Shown: positions 1-5,866 of the stretch, in pieces
How the letters are laid out: every line of letters starts with the position of its first letter
Position numbering within the stretch: the stretch's first letter is position 1
Origin: an uncultured Prevotella sp.
Lineage (GTDB): Bacteria > Bacteroidota > Bacteroidia > Bacteroidales > Bacteroidaceae
NCBI GenBank assembly: GCA_900770515.1
Contig: CAAHDP010000215.1
Location: forward strand, 1 to 6,095
Length of the DNA: 6,095 nucleotides
Reading direction: 5' to 3'
Translations under genes and position numbers: made by a program
The notes under the pieces: generated by a model
Told to the model about the DNA's origin: nothing
Database searches by the model: none
The model's input: the letters and a program-made list of their open reading frames with translations, nothing else

Positions 1-56
1 AAATCACAGCAGGATGCTACATTCTGTTTATTTCTAATTCGTAACCTCTTCTTTTT

Positions 57-78
57 ATGAGATAAAAACTTATCTCAT
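57..78. repeat. Perfect 9-bp inverted repeat
   Basis: ATGAGATAA (57-65) and TTATCTCAT (70-78) are exact reverse complements around the 4-nt loop AAAC. No T-tract follows on either strand, so it does not look like a standard intrinsic terminator. It could be a protein-binding site or a weak hairpin. AT-rich DNA produces such repeats by chance fairly often, but nine exact pairs with a 4-nt loop is above ordinary. Confidence 0.5.
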
Positions 79-108
79 TCTCAATCACTTATAAAAAACT
101 TGTAGTTT

Positions 109-124
109 CCAATTTTAAAATTGG
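109..124. repeat. 16-bp perfect palindrome
   Basis: CCAATTTTAAAATTGG reads the same on both strands. The core is all A/T with CC/GG ends. It lies about 75-90 bp before the -7 box at 198-205, a position compatible with a dimeric regulator site, but no regulator is identified. It could also form a small AT hairpin followed by a T-rich stretch (weak terminator of an upstream gene). Confidence 0.5.
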
Positions 125-197
125 TTCATTTTGATTCATTTTCATCTAGTTGCAAAAAAAAGTGGGAGAAAATGAGGAATGAATGGAAAATAATGTG

Positions 198-205
198 TAT
201 CTTTG
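198..205 (+). promoter_or_regulatory. Bacteroidetes-type -7 box for the gene at 257
   Basis: TATCTTTG matches the Bacteroidetes -7 consensus TAnnTTTG exactly. The expected -33 TTTG (around 175-178) is not well matched, so this is a half-supported promoter. Transcription would start near 211, giving a leader of about 45 nt. Confidence 0.5.
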
Positions 206-256
206 TCGCCGCAAATGGCTTATTTGTATAGACCGGACTAGAAAAAAGAAAGTGAT

Positions 257-865
257 ATGGTAGAACATTTCAATCAAGAAGATTTCGAACGACTCAAACA
301 CGAGGTGGAAACATTGGTGGGAAGAACCATCATGTCACCAAAGGATTTTGAGTTCCTCACCTGTCAGATTCAGGGATACACCAACGAGACCATCTCCGTG
401 AGTACCCTGAAACGTATGTGGGGATATGTAGTAACATCCTGCAAACCAAGCGTATATAACCTCAATCTCCTCTCCCGTATGGTGGGATATCCCGATTGGG
501 AATCGTTTGTGGCAGGAAAGAATGCCGTCTCTTCGAGCCGATTCTTCGTGAAAAGCAAGCTCGTGGCGGAAGCACTCAACCTGGGGGAACAGGTGAAGGT
601 GAAATGGAACCCTGGAAGACTCCTCGTGATAGAATACTGTGGCGATGACCGCTTCGAGGTGATGGAAAGCGTGAACAGTAAGTTGTCGGTGGGCGATACC
701 TTCGTGTGTCATCAGTTTGTTGCCGATGAGCCTCTCTATCTCTCCAATCTGCATCATCCCGGCATCCCGCTCTGCAATTATGTGGCAGGACAGAACGGAG
801 GCATCAAATGGAGCCTTGAAGAAAAGGAAAATGCAATACAGGAGGATGCACGTGTAGAAGAATAG
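257..865 (+). CDS. Uncharacterised Bacteroidetes protein with N-terminal TLKRMWGY-type domain
   Basis: A 202-aa protein of unknown function. Residues about 8-90 resemble a domain seen in many Bacteroidetes hypothetical proteins: a helical start, then SPKDFEFL, TISVSTLKRMWGYV (about 45-58) and a VGYPDWESF-like ending (about 76-84). The helical pattern with STLKRMWGY recalls a small DNA-binding-like fold, but that is inference. Residues about 100-185 look like a separate beta-rich domain (VKVKWNPGRLLVIEY, SKLSVGDTF, PLYLSNL, NYVAGQNGGI), and the last 15 residues are charged. No signal peptide or membrane segment is visible, so it is probably cytosolic. The start is firm: TAG occurs in frame at 239-241 and no other ATG lies between it and 257. 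A purine-rich stretch (242-252) precedes the ATG. The gene stands alone and converges on the cotransporter gene. Confidence 0.85.
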   Translation: MVEHFNQEDFERLKHEVETLVGRTIMSPKDFEFLTCQIQGYTNETISVSTLKRMWGYVVTSCKPSVYNLNLLSRMVGYPDWESFVAGKNAVSSSRFFVKSKLVAEALNLGEQVKVKWNPGRLLVIEYCGDDRFEVMESVNSKLSVGDTFVCHQFVADEPLYLSNLHHPGIPLCNYVAGQNGGIKWSLEEKENAIQEDARVEE

Positions 866-886
866 AATGTAAAAGTATAGATGATG

Positions 887-934
887 AAAAAAAGCGAAGG
901 GCATGGAGATCACGTTTGTGAACTTCATGCCCTT
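887..934 (-). terminator. Strong intrinsic terminator of the Na/Pi cotransporter gene
   Basis: Nine exact pairs (897-905 with 926-934, AAGGGCATG/CATGCCCTT) continue through a G-U pair and two more pairs. After a single A/A mismatch the stem closes with TCAC/GTGA (910-913 with 918-921) on a GTTT loop. Seven A residues at 887-893 become a U-tract after the hairpin on the minus strand, which is the textbook layout for ending the minus-strand gene at 1003. On the plus strand only a weak T-run follows, so it may also slow transcripts of the 257-865 gene, but less certainly. Confidence 0.85.
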
Positions 935-946
935 TAAACTATAAAA

Positions 947-998
947 CTGTTAACTCTTAACTATATTCAAGCCCTGTTAACTATAAACTCTTAACTAT
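947..998. repeat. Short direct repeats containing TTAACT
   Basis: The 13-mer AACTCTTAACTAT occurs exactly at 952-964 and 986-998 (34 bp apart), and CTGTTAACT occurs at 947-955 and 974-982. The segment between the terminator hairpin and the cotransporter stop codon is thus built from a few TTAACT/ACTATAAA words. It looks like a low-complexity intergenic repeat, not a gene or a defined site. Confidence 0.55.
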
Positions 999-1002
999 CA
1001 AA

Positions 1003-2712
1003 TCAAGCTTCATGCTGTCTTACACCCATTCGTGCCTCCACTACGTTCACCACGTAGTCGCCGAGCTTCTCGCACTCCTGGATGATATCCATATACATCG
1101 TACCGATGGCGTAGGTGTAGAGATGGTTGTTTACATCGTTGATGTTCTGGCTCTTCAACTGGTTGCGATAGTTGTTGATCTCATTCTCGATGTTGAAAGA
1201 GAGGTTCGCATCGTTATCCCCCTTATGACCTACGAGAGTGATGTTCATCTGGGTGAGGGCATTATCCGTAAGCTCCATCATCTGATGCATGTGCTCATAC
1301 TGAGAAGGTATGAAATCTTCCTTGCCACGGATGCGGCGGTTCAGGGTGCGGGCGATGTTGAAACAGCTGTCACCGATACTCTCAATCTCTGAAATCTCAC
1401 GCAACATGGCACGAATCTTCGCCTTCGTCTCGTCAGAAAGATGAGAATCACTCACCTGATCGAGATACTTCGCAATCTCAATCTCCATGTTGTCGGAGAT
1501 GCCTTCGTACTTCTCGATGCGGGTATAGAGCTTGATAAACTTATCGTCGTTGGTCTCGCCCAGGAGTTCCTTCACCATGCCGAACATACGCTGGATGCGC
1601 TCTGCGAAACAGTGAATCTCCTTCTGAGCCTCCAATACAGAGATTTCCGGAGTCTTCATGATACCGCTCTGGATGAAGCGCAGACGGAAATCGTCCTCGT
1701 CGGCATTCTTCTTAGGACGGATAATCTTGCATACCAACTTCTCTATCTGAGGGATAAACCAAACCAGGATAAAGGTGTTGGAGAGATTGAAAGTGGTATG
1801 GAAGGCGGCTAGCACAAACGACAGCTTGGCTGCATTGGCAACGAAATGAGGATCGTTCTTCTCCATCATATCGTCGAAACCTACCCAACCGCAAACCAGA
1901 TGGATGAACGGACGGAACACGCAGAGTATCCAGAGCACACCGAAGACGTTGAACACCATGTGCGCCATCGCCGCTCTTCGTGCCTGGGTGTTGGCGGTGA
2001 GTGCTGCCACATTAGAGGTAACCGTGGTACCGATATTCTCACCCATCACAAGCGCAATGCCCTGATAGATAGGCAATACGCCGGTGGAGCAGAGAATCAT
2101 CGTAATCGCCATGACGGCTGCCGAACTCTGCACGCACATGGTCAGGACACTACCGATGAGCAGGAAGGTGATAGTGGTCTGGAAACTGTGGGGATCGAAA
2201 CTTGCAAAGAAATCGAGAACTGGCTGGTTATGAGCCAAATCCATGTCGATGCCGGTTTGGCGAAGCGTACCCAAGCCCAGGAACATAAAGGATATACCGA
2301 AGATGAAGTCGCCGATAATCTTGCGCTTCTTACTATAGATGAGGATGATGGCGATGAAGAACGCCGGCCATACAAAATCCGTGATGTTGAACGAGAAACC
2401 CGCACTCATGATCCAGGCAGTGAGTGTGGTTCCAATGTTGGCGCCCATGATGACGGAAATCGCCTGGGCAAGGGTAAGGAGACCGGCATTGACGAATGAT
2501 ACGGTCATCACCGTCGTAGCTGTAGAAGACTGCACCGCAGCGGTGATGAGCGTACCCGAAAGGATGCCCGTCAAACGATTGGTGGTCATAGTTCCTAACA
2601 CATGGCGGAGCTGTGGTCCTGCCATCTTCTGCAAACTGTCGCTCATGGTCTTCATACCAAACATAAGTAAGGCGAGTGCTCCAATAAGCCTAAAAAATAT
2701 CCAAATCGACAT
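1003..2712 (-). CDS. Na+/phosphate cotransporter family protein with PhoU-like C-terminal domain
   Basis: A 569-aa inner-membrane protein of the NptA/YjbB-type Na/Pi cotransporter family (PNaS), expected to move phosphate with sodium. The first ~325 residues are hydrophobic and contain the family's duplicated core: LLMFGMKTMSDSLQ (15-28), QSSTATT (61-67) with MGANIGTT (89-96), and a second copy QSSAAV (195-200) with MGENIGTT (223-230). Residues about 355-560 form a charged, helical, soluble domain like PhoU, common as a tail in bacterial members and thought to act in the cytosol. Length is normal and nothing appears truncated. The start fits the family N-terminus, and a stop codon lies in frame 15 nt upstream. 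No clear TAnnTTTG promoter was found before it. It diverges from the kinase gene and ends at a strong hairpin terminator. Transport direction and real substrate cannot be read from sequence; some relatives act in phosphate export. Confidence 0.93.
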   Translation of the reverse strand: MSIWIFFRLIGALALLMFGMKTMSDSLQKMAGPQLRHVLGTMTTNRLTGILSGTLITAAVQSSTATTVMTVSFVNAGLLTLAQAISVIMGANIGTTLTAWIMSAGFSFNITDFVWPAFFIAIILIYSKKRKIIGDFIFGISFMFLGLGTLRQTGIDMDLAHNQPVLDFFASFDPHSFQTTITFLLIGSVLTMCVQSSAAVMAITMILCSTGVLPIYQGIALVMGENIGTTVTSNVAALTANTQARRAAMAHMVFNVFGVLWILCVFRPFIHLVCGWVGFDDMMEKNDPHFVANAAKLSFVLAAFHTTFNLSNTFILVWFIPQIEKLVCKIIRPKKNADEDDFRLRFIQSGIMKTPEISVLEAQKEIHCFAERIQRMFGMVKELLGETNDDKFIKLYTRIEKYEGISDNMEIEIAKYLDQVSDSHLSDETKAKIRAMLREISEIESIGDSCFNIARTLNRRIRGKEDFIPSQYEHMHQMMELTDNALTQMNITLVGHKGDNDANLSFNIENEINNYRNQLKSQNINDVNNHLYTYAIGTMYMDIIQECEKLGDYVVNVVEARMGVRQHEA

Positions 2713-2734
2713 ATTATAACTTAATTAATGTTGT

Positions 2735-2752
2735 CAAGTTCACCAAGTTCAC
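2735..2752. repeat. Perfect 9-bp tandem repeat in divergent promoter region
   Basis: CAAGTTCAC is repeated back to back (2735-2743, 2744-2752) between the divergent cotransporter and kinase genes. It covers the position where the -33 element of the kinase promoter would fall. It may be a regulator site or a short intergenic repeat prone to slippage; the sequence alone does not decide. Confidence 0.6.
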
Positions 2753-2763
2753 GATTTTTTTCG

Positions 2764-2771
2764 TAACTTTA
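2764..2771 (+). promoter_or_regulatory. Probable -7 box of nucleoside kinase gene
   Basis: TAACTTTA matches TAnnTTTG at all but the last base. Its surroundings (a T-run, then CGTAACTTTACG) closely resemble those of the pckA promoter in this window (a T-run, then CGTACCTTTGCG). No good TTTG is seen about 20 bp upstream. A start near 2778 would give a leader of about 100 nt. A weaker alternative is TAACATTG at 2858-2865. Confidence 0.45.
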
Positions 2772-2779
2772 CGCTCTGT

Positions 2780-2838
2780 AAGCCTAGTCCGCGGTATTGC
2801 GGGCAGGCATTGCCTGAGAAGTGTCTTTAGCAGGGCTT
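2780..2838 (+). other. Potential structured leader of the kinase mRNA
   Basis: This GC-rich patch in AT-rich surroundings can fold into a three-way-junction-like shape. AAGCC (2780-2784) pairs with GGCTT (2834-2838), enclosing CCGC/GCGG (2789-2792 with 2799-2802) and CAGGC/GCCTG (2804-2808 with 2812-2816). The stems are short (4-5 bp) and no known riboswitch class is recognised. No T-tract follows, so classic attenuation is not indicated. Confidence 0.35.
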
Positions 2839-2878
2839 CAAAAGGCATAGATTAGTATAACATTGTAACATCATTTTA

Positions 2879-4546
2879 ATGCAAATGAAACAAATGATTC
2901 AAATCCGTTGCAAAAATAATAAAAAAACTCAGAAAGTCGAAATCGGGAGCACACTTTTTGATGTTTTTTCTGCATTTGACCTCAAAATGACCCACGGACC
3001 GGTGTCTGCAAGGGTAAATAATAAGGTTGAAGGCATGCATTATCGTGTTTATAACTCCAAGGATGTTGAGTTTCTTGATATGGCCTCCGCCTCCGGTTCG
3101 CGCGCCTACACCCGCACCCTCTTCTTCGTGCTGTGCAAGGCGGTGCAGGATATCTATCCCAACACGGATGTGGTGATTGATATCCCCGTATCCAACGGTT
3201 TCTATGTGGATATCCGTCTGGGTCGCCCGGTAGTGGAAGAGGATGTGAACATCCTCCGTCGCCGCATGCAGGAAATCATCGATGCCAAGATGCCGATACG
3301 CCGATACATGGTGCCTACCGAGGATGCCATCGCCCTGTTTCAGGAAAAGGGGGATGTGGAAAAAGTGAAACTGCTCAAGACTTCCGGTTCCATCTATACC
3401 ACCTATTATAAAATAGGTGAATATGTGGATTTCTATTACGGCACGCTGCTCACCAACACTTCGGGGCTTTATCTCTTCGGACTGGAGAAGTATTACGATG
3501 GCATGTTGCTGCGCATTCCTTCGCTCAAGGATCCGGATAAATTGGGCGAGATGACCCGTCAGGACAAGATGTTCGACATCTTCAAGGAGCACCATCGCTG
3601 GCAGGACATCCTGGGCATCAGAACCGTGGGCGACTTCAACCAGGCGATAGAGGCGGGTCATGCCACTGACATCATCAACATCAGTGAGGCGCTGCAGGAG
3701 AAGAAGATAGCCAATATTGCCGAGGATATTGCCAACCGTCAGGGTGTGAAGCTCGTGTTGCTGGCTGGTCCTTCGTCTTCGGGCAAGACCACATCCTGCA
3801 AGCGATTGAGCATCCAGCTTGCCGTGAACGGACTGAAGCCTCTGCAGATTTCGCTGGACGATTACTTTGTGGATAGAGACAGGACGCCGAAGGATGACAA
3901 TGGCGAATATGATTTTGAGAGCATCTATGCCTTGAATCTCGATCTGCTGAACGAGCAGTTTAACGCTCTCTTCCGTGGCGAGGAGGTGGAGTTGCCGAAA
4001 TATGATTTCCCTTCGGGCAAGAGTGTGAAGAGTGGAAAGAAGCTGAAGATGGAGCCTAACAATGTGCTGGTGGTTGAGGGCATCCATGCCTTGAATCCGG
4101 AGCTGACGGCTCATATTCCGCAGGAGCAGATTTATCGTGTGTATGCGTCGGCGCTGACCACCATTCTGCTGGATAATCATAACTATATCCCTACCACCGA
4201 CAACCGATTGCTCCGTCGCATCATCCGCGACTATAAATATAGAGGTGTGTCGGCGCAGGAGACGATTCATCGCTGGCCTTCGGTAAGGGCAGGTGAGAAC
4301 AAGTGGATATTCCCATATCAGGAGAATGCTGATGCCATGTTCAACACGGCGATGCTTTATGAATTGTCGGTTATCAAGATGCAGGCAGAGCCGCTGCTGC
4401 AGCAGGTTCCGGAGAATTGCGAGGAGCATGCCGAGGCATATCGCCTTCTCAAGTTCCTGAAGTATTTCAAGGGAATACCTTATAATAATCTGCCTCCAAC
4501 ATCCCTGTTGAGAGAGTTTCTGGGCGGCAGTTCGTTCCATTATTAA
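2879..4546 (+). CDS. Nucleoside (uridine-type) kinase with ThrRS-like N-terminal half
   Basis: A 555-aa cytosolic protein expected to phosphorylate a nucleoside, probably uridine/cytidine, with ATP or GTP. Residues about 7-65 look like a TGS-type domain. Residues about 75-215 align by eye with the second N-terminal (editing) domain of threonyl-tRNA synthetase: YPNTDVVIDIPVSNGFYVDI (93-112) and EYVDFYYG (181-188). The kinase half begins near 285, with Walker A GPSSSGKTT (297-305), SLDDYF (325-330) and VVEGIHALNP (398-407) as in uridine kinase/phosphoribulokinase enzymes. The His/Cys residues of the ThrRS editing site are replaced, so editing is unlikely. Start choice is uncertain: Met codons at 2879, 2885 and 2894 are all in frame, with no Shine-Dalgarno to decide. 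The first ~180 bp are markedly more AT-rich than the rest. The gene converges on upp, consistent with pyrimidine salvage. The exact substrate is not proven. Confidence 0.9.
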   Translation: MQMKQMIQIRCKNNKKTQKVEIGSTLFDVFSAFDLKMTHGPVSARVNNKVEGMHYRVYNSKDVEFLDMASASGSRAYTRTLFFVLCKAVQDIYPNTDVVIDIPVSNGFYVDIRLGRPVVEEDVNILRRRMQEIIDAKMPIRRYMVPTEDAIALFQEKGDVEKVKLLKTSGSIYTTYYKIGEYVDFYYGTLLTNTSGLYLFGLEKYYDGMLLRIPSLKDPDKLGEMTRQDKMFDIFKEHHRWQDILGIRTVGDFNQAIEAGHATDIINISEALQEKKIANIAEDIANRQGVKLVLLAGPSSSGKTTSCKRLSIQLAVNGLKPLQISLDDYFVDRDRTPKDDNGEYDFESIYALNLDLLNEQFNALFRGEEVELPKYDFPSGKSVKSGKKLKMEPNNVLVVEGIHALNPELTAHIPQEQIYRVYASALTTILLDNHNYIPTTDNRLLRRIIRDYKYRGVSAQETIHRWPSVRAGENKWIFPYQENADAMFNTAMLYELSVIKMQAEPLLQQVPENCEEHAEAYRLLKFLKYFKGIPYNNLPPTSLLREFLGGSSFHY

Positions 4547-4580
4547 AAAGATGGAGTGTAGTGTTCCTCTTTTTCTTTTC
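4545..4580 (+). terminator. Probable intrinsic terminator of the kinase gene
   Basis: AAAAAGA (4545-4551, overlapping the stop codon) pairs with TCTTTTT (4568-4574), and GGA (4553-4555) with TCC (4565-4567), with one bulged T and a 9-nt loop. The T-rich run continues to about 4580, giving the U-tail expected of an A-stem/U-tail terminator. The stem is AT-rich, so strength is uncertain. Confidence 0.55.
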
Positions 4581-4593
4581 TTCATAGATTTTC

Positions 4594-4816
4594 TTCATCG
4601 GATTACGCTGAGTTAACGGAACATACTTGCTCCACGGATTACGCACGGAATTTAAACGGATTTGGCCTTACGGCCATTGGGCTAGCGCAGTATAGACTGG
4701 CTTTTTCTAGCTTTAGGGGGTATCGCCACGACCGTCAGGTCGAGTTTCCGTTTAAAATCCGTGAGTAATCCGATGAAGGCGGTTAAGGTTCCGTTTATTC
4801 CGCGTAATCCGATGAA
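4594..4816. repeat. 223-bp nested inverted-repeat element (MITE-like or structured RNA)
   Basis: The ends are exact 15-bp inverted repeats: TTCATCGGATTACGC (4594-4608) and its complement (4802-4816). The arms stay complementary further in: 4609-4622 with 4788-4801 (11 of 14) and 4635-4660 with 4747-4772 (24 of 26). A variable spacer separates the two blocks (12 nt left, 15 nt right). Each arm itself holds two copies of a unit with CGGATTAC and AACGGA words; for example GTAATCCGATGAA occurs at 4765-4777 and 4804-4816. The 86-bp centre (4661-4746) carries small hairpins: TGGCC/GGCCA (4663-4676), GCTAG/CTAGC (4681-4685 with 4707-4711) and CGACC/GGTCG (4729-4742). No convincing coding sequence and no target-site duplication are seen. 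It fills almost all of the gap between two convergent genes. It could be a small non-autonomous mobile element, a palindromic intergenic repeat family, or a transcript-end structure. Confidence 0.8.
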
Positions 4817-4833
4817 TAATGACTCACCCTCTT

Positions 4834-5493
4834 TTACAGTTTGTTGCCGTAGCAGAGGTCTCCGGCGTCGCCGAATCCTGGTACGATGTATTTCTGTTCG
4901 TTCAATCCCTCGTCGATAGAAGCGCACCAGATGGTGGTCTTGTCTTCTGGGAAAGTCTTCTTTACGTGCTCGATGCCTTCTGGCGAAGCGAGGACGCAAG
5001 CCACGTGGATGTGCTTAGGATTGCCTTTGGTAAGAAATGCCTTCATACCCATTTCCATGCTGATGCCGGTGGCAAGCATAGGGTCGGCGATGATGAGTGT
5101 CTTGTCGGTGAGGTCTGGAGTGGCCAGATACTCAATGTGAACGCCAATCTCGGTATGTTCCTTGTTGGTATATTCGCGATAAGCACTAACGAAGGCATTG
5201 CCCGAATGGTCGAAGATGTTCAGGAAACCCTCGTGGAAAGGCAGACCTGCACGGAAGATGGTACCGATGACAATCTTGTCGGTAGGAAGATTGACCTGTG
5301 CCACGCCCAGCGGGGTGGTCACCTCTTTAGATTGGTAATTGAGGGTCTTTGAAATCTCAAAAGCCTCATACTCGCCGATTCTCTTGATGTTGTTGCGGAA
5401 GAGGAGTCGGTTCTTTTGATAGTCGCAGTCACGCATCTCTGCCAGGTATCTGTTGATGATGCTGTTATGCTCGCTCAGATTGATAATCTCCAT
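4834..5493 (-). CDS. upp: Uracil phosphoribosyltransferase
   Basis: A 219-aa cytosolic enzyme that joins uracil to PRPP to give UMP and pyrophosphate (pyrimidine salvage). The PRPP-binding loop is ADPMLATGIS (136-145). Another active-site stretch is RAGLPFHEGF (81-90), and the C-terminal uracil-binding segment IVPGFGDAGDLCYG (203-216) closely matches known UPRTases. Length is close to the usual ~208-220 aa, with both ends intact. The ATG at 5493 has no Shine-Dalgarno, only an AT-rich leader, as is normal in Bacteroidetes. It has its own promoter (5556-5586) and diverges from pckA. No classic terminator follows the stop; the inverted-repeat element begins 17 nt beyond it and might serve as a transcript-end structure. 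Confidence 0.96.
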   Translation of the reverse strand: MEIINLSEHNSIINRYLAEMRDCDYQKNRLLFRNNIKRIGEYEAFEISKTLNYQSKEVTTPLGVAQVNLPTDKIVIGTIFRAGLPFHEGFLNIFDHSGNAFVSAYREYTNKEHTEIGVHIEYLATPDLTDKTLIIADPMLATGISMEMGMKAFLTKGNPKHIHVACVLASPEGIEHVKKTFPEDKTTIWCASIDEGLNEQKYIVPGFGDAGDLCYGNKL

Positions 5494-5555
5494 AGCTGTA
5501 GTATTTTAATTTCTCGTTATATCTTAAAACTTGCTTGTTTATTGCTAAATTTCTG

Positions 5556-5586
5556 CAAAGATACAATTTAATGCGGAAACTACAAA
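5556..5586 (-). promoter_or_regulatory. Promoter of upp
   Basis: Read on the minus strand, TTTG (5583-5586) and TATCTTTG (5556-5563) are separated by 19 bp, an exact fit to the Bacteroidetes -33/-7 consensus. Transcription would start near 5550, giving a leader of about 55 nt before the ATG at 5493. Confidence 0.8.
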
Positions 5587-5626
5587 ATGTTTTTCTGTTT
5601 TTTTTCGGGGAGCATCAAAAGCCTCC

Positions 5627-5700
5627 TTCTCCTCTTATATATATGGCGTATATTCTCTCTTGTATATGGCGTATATTCTCCTTTTATATATAAATAGGTG
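5627..5700. repeat. Tandem repeat with 23-bp period, TATATGGCGTATATTCTC
   Basis: The 18-mer TATATGGCGTATATTCTC occurs exactly at 5640-5657 and 5663-5680. Partial copies flank it: TTCTCCTCTTATATA before and CTTTTATATATAAATAGG after. The core ATATGGCGTATAT is a near-palindrome, so each copy could bind a dimeric regulator about two DNA turns apart. It lies between the divergent upp and pckA promoters, about 160 bp upstream of the pckA -33 box and 54 bp upstream of the upp -33 box. No coding potential is seen. Confidence 0.65.
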
Positions 5701-5835
5701 GAAAGCAAAGCACATATAGAAGCAGATTAGCCGGAATATTTGCAAAGTCAATATGGCAAATTATAGATGAATTGGCTGATTTTTGATTCTTTAACCTAAA
5801 AAGATTTTAAAAAGCAAGAATATTATCTAAGAATC

Positions 5836-5866
5836 TTTGCTATAAAACATATTTTTCGTACCTTTG
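5836..5866 (+). promoter_or_regulatory. Promoter of pckA
   Basis: TTTG (5836-5839) and TACCTTTG (5859-5866) are separated by 19 bp, an exact fit to the Bacteroidetes consensus. Transcription would start near 5872, leaving a leader of about 78 nt that is AT-rich just before the start codon. Confidence 0.8.

Larger units (their letters stand above)
1..256. other. AT-rich gene-free leader region
   Basis: No convincing coding sequence is seen on either strand. The stretch is very AT-rich and holds a 9-bp inverted repeat (57-78), a 16-bp perfect palindrome (109-124), a T-rich stretch with the octamer TTCATTTT at 125-132 and 135-142, and a promoter -7 box at 198-205. It is best read as the regulatory and untranslated region upstream of the gene at 257, possibly with the tail of an intergenic region belonging to a gene left of the window. 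Confidence 0.6.

Noticed and set aside
57..78. Intrinsic terminator
   Set aside because: No T-tract follows the hairpin on either strand.
335..928. Long minus-strand open frame opposite the 257-865 gene
   Set aside because: Its composition is biased (His/Phe-rich), it resembles no family, and it runs through the terminator hairpin. It is a shadow of the plus-strand gene.
1846..2499. 217-aa plus-strand open frame inside the cotransporter gene
   Set aside because: Rich in His/Glu/Arg with no recognisable domain. The opposite strand encodes the duplicated QSS/GxNIGTT transporter core.
2711..2737. TTGACA and TATAAT strings on the minus strand just before the cotransporter start
   Set aside because: They resemble sigma-70 boxes, but the spacer is only 13 bp and TATAAT abuts the start codon. 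Bacteroidetes promoters use a different consensus.
2876..4585. 569-aa minus-strand open frame opposite the kinase
   Set aside because: Long only because the opposite strand lacks stops in that frame. The plus-strand protein has clear kinase motifs and this one has none.
4594..4816. CRISPR array
   Set aside because: The repeated units are arranged mainly as inverted arms, with only two imperfect direct copies per arm and no regular spacers.
4682..4999. Arginine-rich minus-strand open frame spanning the upp end and the repeat element
   Set aside because: It overlaps upp in another frame, and its remaining part lies in the inverted-repeat element, so real coding is unlikely.
5627..5700. CRISPR or origin iterons
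   Set aside because: Only two full copies with 5-bp spacers, no cas or replication gene nearby, and a position between two metabolic promoters.
5820..5850. Imperfect inverted repeat AGCAAGA/TCTTTGCT over the pckA -33 box
   Set aside because: Short, bulged and within AT-rich sequence that already contains the promoter elements; not distinguishable from chance.
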